Origin: Allohahella marinimesophila
GTDB lineage: Bacteria; Pseudomonadota; Gammaproteobacteria; Pseudomonadales; Oleiphilaceae
DNA: 64,000 bases
Direction of reading: 5' to 3'
Assembly: GCF_039538005.1 (NCBI RefSeq)
Contig: NZ_BAABBO010000007.1
Location: forward strand, 186,001-250,000
Under the pieces are notes generated by a model that saw nothing but the letters and a program-made list of their open reading frames with translations, was not told the DNA's origin and ran no database searches. Of this stretch, positions 35,342-43,953 are shown piece by piece (position 1 is the stretch's first letter; the number at the start of each line of letters is the position of its first letter). A program made the translations under genes and the position numbers.

Positions 35342-36373
35342 ATGGAACAGAACCAACGCTATAGCCTGGTCGAACGACCGGCCGGTATGCCTGATGAAAA
35401 TCACCTGAAACTTGAAGACGCACCGATGCCAACGGTCGGGGATGGCGAGCTGCTCCTCCGTACCATCTATCTGTCGCTAGACCCATATATGCGTGGCCGC
35501 ATGAACGCAGCGAGCTCCTACGCCCAATATGTTGAGTTGGGTGATGTGATGACCGGTCGCACGGTCTCGGAAGTGGTAGCGTCGAAGAGTGACGACTTCA
35601 AGCCGGGCGACATCGTGCTCAGCGAAAATGGCTGGCAGCGCTATGCTGCGGTTCCAGTAGCCTCAGTGCGCAAGCTCGATCCCGAACAGGCACCTGTAAG
35701 CACAGCCGTGGGTATTCTCGGGATGCCGGGATTGACCGCCTATGTCGGCTTGCTTGATCTGGCGCAGCCAAAGGCCGGAGAAACGGTGGTGGTATCGGCG
35801 GCGGCCGGTGCGGTCGGACAGGTGGTCGGACAGTTGGCCAAGATGAAGGGCTGTCGGGTCGTGGGCGTGGCCGGAGCGGAGGACAAATGCCGCCACGTTG
35901 TTGAAGCCTATGGTCTTGATGCCTGCATCAATCACCGGGACTCGGATTTTTTCGATCAGCTCAAGGCCGCCTGCCCGGACGGCATAGACGTCTATTTCGA
36001 GAACGTAGGTGGGCACGTCTTCGATAGCGTCATGCAGTTGGTCAACGATTTCGCTCGAATACCGGTGTGCGGCCGGATAGCGCATTACAACCAGACGGAA
36101 CTGCCAACCGGCGCGGATCGTCTGATCCCGTTTATGGGTAAGGTGCTGATCAAACGCTTGATGATTCGTGGTTTCATTCAATCGGATCATTGGGACCGGC
36201 TACCGGCGTTCCAGGCCGATATGAGCCGCTGGATTCGAGAAGGCAAGGTCAAGTATCAGGAGGATATCGTGGACGGGCTGGAGAATGCGCTAAGCGCTTT
36301 CCAGGGCCTCCTTGAAGGCGCAAATCGCGGCAAGCTACTGGTGCAGGTGAGCTCAGATCCTACCCAGCGATGA
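35342..36373 (+). CDS. NADP-dependent MDR oxidoreductase, CurA-like
   Basis: GGAGAG upstream supports the ATG at 35342 (343 residues). The sequence has the zinc-free medium-chain reductase blocks IYLSLDPYMRGRMN, VGILGMPGLTAYVGLLDLAQPKAGETVVVSAAAGAVGQVVGQLAKMKGCRVVG and IDVYFENVGGHVFD, which define the leukotriene B4 12-hydroxydehydrogenase / CurA group. These reduce alpha-beta unsaturated ketones or aldehydes with NADPH. It stands alone between two minus-strand units; its place in the pathway is unclear. Confidence 0.87.
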   Translation: MEQNQRYSLVERPAGMPDENHLKLEDAPMPTVGDGELLLRTIYLSLDPYMRGRMNAASSYAQYVELGDVMTGRTVSEVVASKSDDFKPGDIVLSENGWQRYAAVPVASVRKLDPEQAPVSTAVGILGMPGLTAYVGLLDLAQPKAGETVVVSAAAGAVGQVVGQLAKMKGCRVVGVAGAEDKCRHVVEAYGLDACINHRDSDFFDQLKAACPDGIDVYFENVGGHVFDSVMQLVNDFARIPVCGRIAHYNQTELPTGADRLIPFMGKVLIKRLMIRGFIQSDHWDRLPAFQADMSRWIREGKVKYQEDIVDGLENALSAFQGLLEGANRGKLLVQVSSDPTQR

Positions 36374-36390
36374 CCAATTGCTGTACAAGA

Positions 36391-37152
36391 TCAGATGGCA
36401 TAGCCGGGCGATCTGCTGTCGAGTAACCTCAACAGCGCCGGCCAGGTGAGTGTCGCGGCCTTGCCCAGTTCTTCCGACTGCACGCGCGTGGTCTCGATGG
36501 CTTCCTCTGTAGGGAGATAGGTAGGGCCGCAAGACAGGGTCCGGACCTGGATCTCGCAGGCCTTCATTAGAAAGTACATGTAGGTGAAAGCTTCTGCCAC
36601 CGTACGACCCACCGTAAGGGTGCCGTGATTGCGCAGTAACATCATCCGGGCGTTACCGAGATCGCGTGTCAGTCGTTCACGCTCATCGAGGTTCAGCGCC
36701 ACACCTTCGTAGCCGTGATAACTCAGATGCCCCAGGCACAGCATCGCGGTCTGGCTGAGCGGTAGCAGACCGTCCCGGTGGGCTGATACGGCGACGCCGT
36801 CCGGCGCATGTAGATGCACCACGGCGCCGGCATCTTCACGACTCATGTGCACGGCACTGTGGATAGTAAAACCGGCCGGATTGACGCGGTGCACACTGCC
36901 ACTTTGCACGATGGTCCCGTCCTGATTCACTTTGATCAAGGAGGAAGCGGTGATCTCGTGAAACAGCAAACCGTAGGGGTTGATCAGAAAGTGATGCTCG
37001 GGTCCGGGCACGCGGGCTGAGAGATGCGTGAACACAAGATCATCCCAGCCGTACAAAGCAACGAGCCGATAGGCGGCGGCCAGGTCCTTTCGAACCTGCC
37101 ACTCTTCGAGTTTCTGCTGATGAGTATCTGCTTCTTTCATTTCGGACTGCAT
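36391..37152 (-). CDS. Class II aldolase/adducin-family protein
   Basis: A 253-residue metal-dependent aldolase-fold protein. GWDDLVFTHLSARVP and HFLINPYGLLFHEITASSL are at the N-terminus; the zinc ligands HLHAPDG and the later RNHGTLTVG with HxH spacing follow. Families include fuculose-phosphate aldolase, some decarboxylases and adducin-like proteins. Neighbours are acyl-CoA dehydrogenases, so a retro-aldol or decarboxylation step on a branched acid is possible. GGAG lies before the start. Last gene of the minus operon that begins at 39574. Confidence 0.82.
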   Translation of the reverse strand: MQSEMKEADTHQQKLEEWQVRKDLAAAYRLVALYGWDDLVFTHLSARVPGPEHHFLINPYGLLFHEITASSLIKVNQDGTIVQSGSVHRVNPAGFTIHSAVHMSREDAGAVVHLHAPDGVAVSAHRDGLLPLSQTAMLCLGHLSYHGYEGVALNLDERERLTRDLGNARMMLLRNHGTLTVGRTVAEAFTYMYFLMKACEIQVRTLSCGPTYLPTEEAIETTRVQSEELGKAATLTWPALLRLLDSRSPGYAI

Positions 37153-37190
37153 TGTTGTTGTCTCCGAGTTCCAGCGTGTAGCGCTGAGGG

Positions 37191-38333
37191 TTAAGCCGTC
37201 TCCATCAGTCCGCTGAAGACTTCGAGGTGATGGTCATCGTCGCCCAACTGGTGATTGATCATGATCAGGCGCTTGGCATAGTGAGCCAGACTATACTCCC
37301 AGGTCATGCCGATGCCACCATGCAGCTGTATAGCCTGTTCTGCTACATACTGGCCAGACCTGCCGATCACATGCTTTGCGGCCGAGAGTACACGCTGACG
37401 CGCCACACTGTCGCCATCGTCCGCGACCGAGGCCGCGAGCGTGGCCATGGACCGCGCCTGCTCGAGCTCGGAACTCATGTCGACCATACGATGCTGCAAT
37501 ACCTGGAACTTGCCGATAGGCACGCCAAACTGCTTGCGCGTCTTGAGGTAGTCCAGCGTCAATTTGACCGCTTCCTCCATCGCACCAACCGCCTCTGCAC
37601 AGAGGGCCGCCATCGCCCGACCGGCCTGATAATGGATCGCAGGGCTGGCCTCGTCGAGCGTACCGAGTAAGGCCTCCTTGGGTACAGTGACATTGCGGAG
37701 AAATACATCGCAGCCTTTGAGCCCGTCGACAGTCGGATAAATCTGGCGTTCAACGCCATCAGCGTCCGCATCAACCACGAAGAGGCTGATGCCTGCCGCA
37801 TCGCTTGCCTCACCGCTGGTGCGGGCTGAGATGATCAGCTTCACTGCCTGATGCCCCCCGATGACCACGGCCTTTCGGCCATTGAGGCGGTAGCCGTTCT
37901 CGAGGCGTTCAGCACGGGTCTCGACGTCGTCCAGGTTGTAATGGCTCTGCGGTTCCTGCAGGCCCACGGCTGCGATGAACTCACCGCTGGCGATGCCTGT
38001 CAGCAGTGTCTGTTTCTGATGATCGCTGCCCAGCTGATCGATCAGCCCGCCCGCGAGGATCACCGACTGCATGTAGGGCTCCAGGCACAGGCCGCGCCCC
38101 AACTCTGTCATTACCACCTGCGTTTCGACACCGCTACCGTCGAAACCACCGAATGCCTCGGAGAAGGGCACGGCTGTCAAACCGAGTTCGCTCAGCTGCT
38201 TCCAGAACGCTTTGCTGAAGCCTGGCTCTGATTCCCGGTATCGTTCGCGTTGCTCGAAGGTATACTCGCTGCGCACCAGGCGAGCCGCGGTTTCCTGTAG
38301 CATCTGTTGTTCTTCAGTCAATCTGAAATCCAT
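37191..38333 (-). CDS. Acyl-CoA dehydrogenase, PimD-like small subunit type (cluster 2)
   Basis: Starting from the ATG at 38333 (MDFRLTEEQQMLQETAARLV; an ATG 11 codons earlier is possible) the protein has 380 residues. It shares KTRKQFGVPIGKFQVLQHRMVDM and AIQLHGGIGMTWEYSLAHYAKRL with the cluster 1 protein at 3981-5129 and with pimeloyl-CoA dehydrogenase small subunits. It is paired with the PimC-like gene just upstream (gap about 45 bp), as an alpha/beta flavoenzyme. The substrate probably differs from that of cluster 1, since the regulators differ. Confidence 0.86.
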   Translation of the reverse strand: MDFRLTEEQQMLQETAARLVRSEYTFEQRERYRESEPGFSKAFWKQLSELGLTAVPFSEAFGGFDGSGVETQVVMTELGRGLCLEPYMQSVILAGGLIDQLGSDHQKQTLLTGIASGEFIAAVGLQEPQSHYNLDDVETRAERLENGYRLNGRKAVVIGGHQAVKLIISARTSGEASDAAGISLFVVDADADGVERQIYPTVDGLKGCDVFLRNVTVPKEALLGTLDEASPAIHYQAGRAMAALCAEAVGAMEEAVKLTLDYLKTRKQFGVPIGKFQVLQHRMVDMSSELEQARSMATLAASVADDGDSVARQRVLSAAKHVIGRSGQYVAEQAIQLHGGIGMTWEYSLAHYAKRLIMINHQLGDDDHHLEVFSGLMETA

Positions 38334-38377
38334 GGCAGTCTCTTTCTCTCTCGCTGGAATGTTCAAGGCTCGTCGTG

Positions 38378-39574
38378 TTAAAGCTCGAGGATCATCTTGG
38401 AAACGATGTTCTTCTGGATCTCGTTGGAGCCGCCAAAGATCGAGAGCTTGCGCATATTGAAGTACTGGGCTGCCAGCGGCGCGGCGTCGATGTCCGACAG
38501 GTAGTCACCTTCGTAGTCAAACGCCATTTCTTCTTCCAGGAAGGGCTGCGCGTAAGGGCCGATCGCACGGCGCAGCAGGTCGGTGATCGCCTGACGGATT
38601 TCTGTGCCTTTGACTTTAAGCATGGAGCTTTCGGCGCCCGGCATGCCACCGCCTTCGACTGTCGCGATGATGCGCAGGTTGCTGATTTCGGCAGCCATCA
38701 GGTCGATTTCAAGCGCTGCGATGCGCCGACGGAACGCGCTGTCTTCAATAAGCGGCTTACGGTTCTTCTGGACGCGTGAGGCCAGCTGCTTGAGATGATG
38801 CAGCGCCGCTTTTGAGCCGCCAATACCGGCAAGCCCGGTGCGCTCGTAGGTCAACAGGTACTTGGCGTAGGTCCAGCCACGGTTCTCTTCACCAACCAGG
38901 TTCTCGACCGGTACTTTGACGTCGTCAAAGAACACTTCGTTGACCTCGTGTTCGCCCTCAATGGTGATAATCGGGCGAACGGTGATGCCGGGGGTATCCA
39001 TGTCGATGAGCAGAAAGGAGATACCGCGCTGGGGCTGCACTTCAACGTCCGTCCGGACCAGACAAAAGATCATGTTGGCGTGCTGCCCCAGGGTGGTCCA
39101 GGTCTTTTGACCATTGACGATATAGTGGTCGCCATCACGCACGGCACGGGTTTTCAGTGAGGCCAGGTCAGAGCCCGCGCCAGGCTCTGAATAGCCCTGA
39201 CACCACCAGTCTTCGCCGCTCAGGATACGCGGCAGATAGTGCTGCTTCTGTGCCTCATTACCAAACTTGATGATCACCGGTGCGACCATGTTGACGCCGA
39301 AGGGAATGCTGCGTGGCGCCCCGAACGCCGCGATTTCCTCATCGAAAATGTGCTTCTGGATCGCCGACCACGCGGTTCCGCCGTGTTCGGTAGGCCAGTG
39401 CGTGGCATACCAGCCTTGCTGACTCAGCACTTGCTGCCATCGCTGGTGGTCTGCCTTGCTGAGATATCTCCCGCCTTTGACCTTGGCAGCGATGTCAGCC
39501 GGCAGCTTGTCTTTCAGAAAGCCCCGGACTGTCTCCCGGAAGGCCTGTTCCTCGGCCGTGAAGTTGATATTCAT
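38378..39574 (-). CDS. Acyl-CoA dehydrogenase, PimC-like large subunit type (cluster 2)
   Basis: A 398-residue protein. WWCQGYSEPGAGSDLASLKT, VNGQKTWTTLGQHANMIFCL, EVNEVFFDDVKVPVENLVG and RKLSIFGGSNEIQKNI mark the pimeloyl-CoA dehydrogenase large-subunit group, and the protein parallels the cluster 1 enzyme at 5175-6362. AGAGG precedes the ATG. It heads the minus operon with the PimD-like partner and class II aldolase. A 15-bp IclR-type site lies 44 bp upstream of its start. Confidence 0.87.
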   Translation of the reverse strand: MNINFTAEEQAFRETVRGFLKDKLPADIAAKVKGGRYLSKADHQRWQQVLSQQGWYATHWPTEHGGTAWSAIQKHIFDEEIAAFGAPRSIPFGVNMVAPVIIKFGNEAQKQHYLPRILSGEDWWCQGYSEPGAGSDLASLKTRAVRDGDHYIVNGQKTWTTLGQHANMIFCLVRTDVEVQPQRGISFLLIDMDTPGITVRPIITIEGEHEVNEVFFDDVKVPVENLVGEENRGWTYAKYLLTYERTGLAGIGGSKAALHHLKQLASRVQKNRKPLIEDSAFRRRIAALEIDLMAAEISNLRIIATVEGGGMPGAESSMLKVKGTEIRQAITDLLRRAIGPYAQPFLEEEMAFDYEGDYLSDIDAAPLAAQYFNMRKLSIFGGSNEIQKNIVSKMILEL

Positions 39575-39617
39575 CTGACAACCTCTTTGCGTCTTTAATG
39601 TTTATTGTGAAAGAAAA

Positions 39618-39632
39618 TACCGCACAGCAGAA
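39618..39632. promoter_or_regulatory. 15-bp IclR-type site before the PimC-like gene
   Basis: TACCGCACAGCAGAA fits the near-palindrome TTYCGCANAGCGRAA at most positions. It lies 44 bp upstream of the PimC-like start in the 370-bp divergent gap with the porin gene. Confidence 0.5.
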
Positions 39633-39778
39633 TTAGACGATCATGCAGCCTCATAACTTGACTGTCAATTCTCTTCCGGTGCCCTCGAGAAGGATCTGTG
39701 ACAAATAGTTCGTTTCATCAGATGAAGGCTTGTTGGATGCTCAGTGTTTCAGTATATTTTGAGGTGCACGGAATGGTG

Positions 39779-39824
39779 GTTCGCACAGTGAAACCGATAT
39801 ATGCAACAGGTCCGCACAGCGAAA
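39779..39824. promoter_or_regulatory. Two 15-bp IclR-type sites before the DcaP porin gene
   Basis: GTTCGCACAGTGAAA (39779-39793) and GTCCGCACAGCGAAA (39810-39824) lie 31 bp apart, three helical turns, so they face the same side of the DNA. They are 120-165 bp upstream of the porin start. The rest of this gap (39575-39944) shows no gene. Confidence 0.6.
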
Positions 39825-39944
39825 TGCGGTAGTCTTCTGGGCTGAGCCTCTTGTTGAGGTTCGCGATCACACCCTCGTTGCGAGGCCGGGTCATCAATAG
39901 CTGATATCCCGGCTCGCATAGAACAACAACAAGAGGTACATGAC

Positions 39945-41297
39945 ATGAAAACCAGGAACAGCACAGCCAAGTCGAATCTTGGCGTCCACATCGGAGCGGC
40001 AGCAAGTTTGCCTACCATGGCGCCGATCATTGCAATGCTAGGCGCACCCGTCTGGGCTCAGGACGTGGCCGATCTCGAGCGGCGCGTTGAGGCTCTACAG
40101 GCTGAGGTAGAGACGCTCAAATCATCTCGCGCCCCGGAGGCAGAGGAGGACAACCCCTACCTTCTGAAGGATGGCGACGGCATTCGGATTGGTGATACGA
40201 CCGTCTCGTTCGGCGGCTTCATCAAGGCTGATGCGATTATCGGCTCCAATGGTGATGGTACCGAGAACGCCTATTCAGTCGGCCTCCCGCGCGCGTTCGC
40301 AGCCTATGCCCGTTCAGATGAGAACGACTGGCAGGTGGGCTTTACGGCGCGAGAAAGTCGCTTCAGCTTCGGTACCGCGACCGTCGATGTGCTCGACGCC
40401 GTGCTCACAACCTATCTGGAAATGGACTTTAACGACAACGCGAGCGGCGATGGCAACGAGATCGTCTCCAACAGCTACAATCCGCGTTTGCGCCAGGCTT
40501 TTGGTTCCTGGAAAGGCTGGACGATTGGCCAGACCTACACCACCTTTTCAAACCTGGCCACGCTGCCGGAAATCCTGAACCAGGGGAAAATGGCCGGCTT
40601 CATCTATACCACTCAAGCCCTGATCCGCTACACGATGGCAGTGCCAGGCGGTAAGCTGCTGATGTCCCTGGAGAACCCCGAAGATGCGTCGTCGTCCTTC
40701 GAGTACGCCGACGAGTTAGCCTTCGCAGGCGACACGCTCTACGATGACCAGTCGATCCCGGACATCGTGGCCCGTTATGACATCACGGGGGATTATGGCG
40801 TCTATTCGGTGGCAGGTCTGGTGCGCCGTATAGACTCCCGCACCGATGAAGCCTGGACTGGCGCCGGGTCTTTGAGTGCACGTATCCCCACGATCGGTAA
40901 GGACGATGTGCGATTGCAGTATTCCTACGGCGCGCTTGGCCGCTACATGGGGCTTTATCTGTACCCCGACTCCAACTACATAGCAGAAATGGCAACCGGT
41001 GGCGATGTGGACCCCTTCGACTCACAGGGTATTACCGCTGCCTATCGGCACTTCTGGACGGCAGCCTGGCGCAGTACCCTGAGTGTGTCTCACACGGAGG
41101 CAGTGGATGATCCGTTTACGACAGGCACCCTTGGCGGTCTGGACTCGGCGACTTCGACCCATGCGAATCTGATCTGGACGCCGCATCCTAATATGACCTA
41201 CGGCATCGAGTATGCCTACTGGGATTTCGACACGTACAACAAGCCGGGCAGCGATCAGTATCAGCAGGCCATGCTCTCTGCACAGTTTCAGTTCTAG
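39945..41297 (+). CDS. DcaP-family trimeric outer-membrane porin
   Basis: A 450-residue outer-membrane protein: signal region to about residue 37 (ending GAPVWAQD), then a coiled coil (DLERRVEALQAEVETLKSS, about 38-58) and a barrel starting DTTVSFGGFIKADAIIGSNG; it ends in Phe (LSAQFQF) as barrel proteins do. The coiled coil plus barrel is the DcaP layout; DcaP was first linked to dicarboxylic acid use in Acinetobacter and forms channels for negatively charged compounds. Two operator-like sites precede it and a strong terminator follows at 41324. Confidence 0.85.
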   Translation: MKTRNSTAKSNLGVHIGAAASLPTMAPIIAMLGAPVWAQDVADLERRVEALQAEVETLKSSRAPEAEEDNPYLLKDGDGIRIGDTTVSFGGFIKADAIIGSNGDGTENAYSVGLPRAFAAYARSDENDWQVGFTARESRFSFGTATVDVLDAVLTTYLEMDFNDNASGDGNEIVSNSYNPRLRQAFGSWKGWTIGQTYTTFSNLATLPEILNQGKMAGFIYTTQALIRYTMAVPGGKLLMSLENPEDASSSFEYADELAFAGDTLYDDQSIPDIVARYDITGDYGVYSVAGLVRRIDSRTDEAWTGAGSLSARIPTIGKDDVRLQYSYGALGRYMGLYLYPDSNYIAEMATGGDVDPFDSQGITAAYRHFWTAAWRSTLSVSHTEAVDDPFTTGTLGGLDSATSTHANLIWTPHPNMTYGIEYAYWDFDTYNKPGSDQYQQAMLSAQFQF

Positions 41298-41323
41298 GCG
41301 ACTGCGGTCCAGGAACGATACGA

Positions 41324-41353
41324 AGAAAGGGAGCTGAGGCTCCCTTTCTTTGT
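41324..41353. terminator. Bidirectional intrinsic terminator
   Basis: AGAAAGGGAGC (41324-41334) and GCTCCCTTTCT (41339-41349) form a perfect 11-bp stem with a TGAG loop and T-rich right side. It ends the porin gene and, read the other way, the gcdH operon, whose stop is six bases further. Confidence 0.85.
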
Positions 41354-41358
41354 TGAGA

Positions 41359-42525
41359 CTAGAAGAATGCCTGGAGGCCGGTTTGCCCCTTGCCCAGAAT
41401 CAGCGCATGGACATCATGTGTGCCTTCGTAGGTATTGACGGCTTCCAGGTTCATCATGTGGCGAATGACGTGATACTCATCAGAGATGCCGTTACCGCCG
41501 TGCATGTCGCGAGCGACCCGGGCAATGTCCAGCGCCTTACCACAGTTGTTTCGCTTCAGCAGGGAGATCGCATCAGGACTCGCCTTGCCGGCATCCATCA
41601 ATCGGCCCAGCTGCAGCACGCTTTGCAGGCCAAGAGTAATCTCGGTTTGCATATCGGCCAGCTTCTTCTGAATCAACTGATTCGCGGCCAGTGGCTGCCC
41701 GAACTGCTTGCGTTCCAGGGTATACGTGCGCGCAGCGTGCCAACAGAACTCCGCGGCCCCCAGGGCACCCCAGGAAATCCCAAAGCGCGCTTTATTGAGG
41801 CAGCTGAGCGGGCCCTTCAAGCCCTGGACATCGAGCCGATTCTCCTCTGGTACAAACACCTCATCCATGAAAATGGAGCCTGTGACGGAGGCCCGCAGTG
41901 AAAACTTGCCTTCGATGGTGGGTGCATCCAGGCCCTTGGCGCCACGCTCGATCACGAAGCCAGTCACCACGCTATCCAGCACGGCCCACACTACAAACAC
42001 ATCTGCAATCGGCGCGTTGGTAATCCAGGTCTTCGAGCCGTTCAGCACATAGCCACCATCGGCTTTCCTGGCGCGGGTTTCCATGCCACTGGGATCGGAG
42101 CCGTGATTCGGCTCTGTCAGCCCGAAACAGCCCACCCATTCGCCAGACGCCAACTTTGGCAGCACACGCTTTTTCAGCGCTTCCTTCGCGTAACTAAAGA
42201 TGGGGTACATCACTAATGAGGACTGGACGCTAAGCGCCGAACGGTAGGCAGAATCGACACGCTCGACTTCCCTCGCAATCAGCCCGTAGCAGATGTAATT
42301 GAGGCCAGGGCCGCCGTATTCTTCAGGCAAGGTCGCGCCTAGCATGCCGAGCTCGCCCATCGCAGGGAATATCGAGCGGTCGAAGCGCTCGTGGCGATTG
42401 GCATCGCGGATGCCCGGCATCAGGCGCTGATCGCAGAAACTGCGGATGCTGTCGCGCACCTGGCGCTCTGTTTCGCTCAGTTGTTCGTCAAAATGTAAGA
42501 GATCATCCCATGGGGCCGAAGCCAT
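41359..42525 (-). CDS. gcdH: Glutaryl-CoA dehydrogenase
   Basis: A 388-residue flavoenzyme that oxidises and decarboxylates glutaryl-CoA to crotonyl-CoA. GLTEPNHGSDPSGMETRARK, VLNGSKTWITNAPIADVFVVWA and the C-terminal KALDIARVARDMHGGNGISDEYHVIRHMMNLEAVNTYEGTHDVHALILG are the GcdH signatures, with the catalytic Glu in YEGTHD. AGGAG precedes the ATG. It is 55 bp downstream of the PcaF-like thiolase in one operon. Its presence points to an odd-chain dicarboxylate, lysine or aromatic route that passes through glutaryl-CoA. Confidence 0.9.
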   Translation of the reverse strand: MASAPWDDLLHFDEQLSETERQVRDSIRSFCDQRLMPGIRDANRHERFDRSIFPAMGELGMLGATLPEEYGGPGLNYICYGLIAREVERVDSAYRSALSVQSSLVMYPIFSYAKEALKKRVLPKLASGEWVGCFGLTEPNHGSDPSGMETRARKADGGYVLNGSKTWITNAPIADVFVVWAVLDSVVTGFVIERGAKGLDAPTIEGKFSLRASVTGSIFMDEVFVPEENRLDVQGLKGPLSCLNKARFGISWGALGAAEFCWHAARTYTLERKQFGQPLAANQLIQKKLADMQTEITLGLQSVLQLGRLMDAGKASPDAISLLKRNNCGKALDIARVARDMHGGNGISDEYHVIRHMMNLEAVNTYEGTHDVHALILGKGQTGLQAFF

Positions 42526-42579
42526 TGTGTTACTCCTGAGTCGTGTCTTGAATGTGTATAAGTGTAGAACCTTTATCCA

Positions 42580-43785
42580 TTAATCCCTCACGCGCTCGAT
42601 GATGGTCGCGATGCCTTGCCCGACGCCGATACACATGCTGATGAGTGCGTAGCGGCCCCCAGTCCGTTCAAGATGACGCACAGCCGTCAGGGCCAGCCTT
42701 GCGCCTGATGCACCGAGTGGATGGCCAATGGCGATTGCACCACCGTTCGGGTTGAGGCGTTCGTCGTCACCAGCAATGCCCAGTTGGCTGGCACACCCCA
42801 GCACCTGGGCCGCGAAGGCTTCATTGATTTCGATCAGGTCCATGTCGGACAGGCTGAGGCCAGCCCGCTGCAATGCCTTTTGGCTGGCCGGCACAGGCCC
42901 GAGGCCCATCACTCGGGGTGGCACACCACTGATGGCGGCGGCAACGATTCGCGCCCGGGGTTTGATGTCATACCGCGCCCCAACGGCCTCGGAACCGATG
43001 ATGAGAGCGCCAGCACCATCGTTGATGCCGGATGCGTTTCCTGCCGTGACAACACCACCAGGAAACAGCGGCCTCAAATCGGACAGGGCTTCAAATGTGG
43101 AGTCGGGGCGGGGATGTTCATCAGTGCTGATGGCAATCGGTGGCTTCTTTCGGCCCTGTGGCACTTCGATCGGGAGGATTTCATCGTCATAGAAGCCGGT
43201 CTTACGGGCGGCCTCATAGAGCGCCTGGCTTCGGGCGGCGTAGCGGTCAACCTCTTCGCGGGTTAGATCCAGATCCTGCGCGATATTGTCGGCAGTCTCT
43301 GGCATGCTGTCGGCACCGAATGCTGACTCGAGTCTTGGGTTGGGGAAGCGGGCGCCGATGGTGCTGTCGAAGGCTGAGATCTGACGGCTGTAGGGGGAGT
43401 CGGCCTTGGCAATGACGAAGGGGGCTCGGCTCATGCTCTCCGCACCACCGGCGATAAACAACTCGCCTTCCTCGCATCGTATGGCTCGCGCAGCATCCAT
43501 GAGCGCGGCCAGGCCCGAGCCGCACAGCCGGTTGACGGTCATGCCGCCGGTCTCAACGGGTAGTCCGGCAAGTAAGCCAGCATTTCGAGCAATGTTACGG
43601 GCATCCTCGCCCGCCTGGTTGGTGCAGCCGGCAATGACATCCTCAAAGCGTGCGGGGTCAAATCGGTTGCGCTCGACCAGTGCCTTGATGACCGTGGCCA
43701 GGAGGTCGTCCGCTCGAACTGCAGCTAATCCGCCGGCATGGCGTCCGAAGGGCGTTCTGAGACCGTCATAAATATATGCGTGCAT
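42580..43785 (-). CDS. Thiolase, 3-oxoadipyl-CoA thiolase-like (PcaF/PaaJ type)
   Basis: A 401-residue thiolase with Cys in NRLCGSGLAAL (about 91), His in GGAIAIGHPLGASGARL and Cys in SMCIGVGQGIATIIER. YIYDGLRTPFGRHAGGLAAVRADDL, CTNQAGEDARNIARNAGLLAGLP and SMSRAPFVIAKADSPYSR are typical of the 3-oxoadipyl-CoA thiolases, which cleave a dicarboxylic 3-oxoacyl-CoA to succinyl-CoA and acetyl-CoA. GGAGGAG precedes the start. It leads the operon with gcdH, with a 15-bp site 67 bp upstream. Distinguishing it from a general thiolase needs phylogeny. Confidence 0.87.
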   Translation of the reverse strand: MHAYIYDGLRTPFGRHAGGLAAVRADDLLATVIKALVERNRFDPARFEDVIAGCTNQAGEDARNIARNAGLLAGLPVETGGMTVNRLCGSGLAALMDAARAIRCEEGELFIAGGAESMSRAPFVIAKADSPYSRQISAFDSTIGARFPNPRLESAFGADSMPETADNIAQDLDLTREEVDRYAARSQALYEAARKTGFYDDEILPIEVPQGRKKPPIAISTDEHPRPDSTFEALSDLRPLFPGGVVTAGNASGINDGAGALIIGSEAVGARYDIKPRARIVAAAISGVPPRVMGLGPVPASQKALQRAGLSLSDMDLIEINEAFAAQVLGCASQLGIAGDDERLNPNGGAIAIGHPLGASGARLALTAVRHLERTGGRYALISMCIGVGQGIATIIERVRD

Positions 43786-43852
43786 TTAATCTCCTCCATT
43801 TCGAGCGTAGGGCGCCATTTCGTGCTTGCTAAATAGAAAAACGCTTATATAG

Positions 43853-43867
43853 TTCCGTACTGCGAAA
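43853..43867. promoter_or_regulatory. 15-bp IclR-type site between thiolase and membrane protein genes
   Basis: TTCCGTACTGCGAAA is a near-palindrome of the same form as the other sites. It lies midway in the 168-bp divergent gap, so it could control both the thiolase-gcdH operon and the transporter-like gene. Confidence 0.6.
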
Positions 43868-43953
43868 CACAGTTTTATAAAAACGAGGTTAATTCCAAGC
43901 GTGTATGAAAGCAAGCCTTTGTTCGCCTCTGAGAGCGTCGCTGGATTGACGCC

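Noticed and set aside
5175..39574. Steroid (cholesterol-type) degradation cluster
   Set aside because: The paired dehydrogenases resemble those pathways, but no ring-degrading genes and no KstR-type sites were seen.
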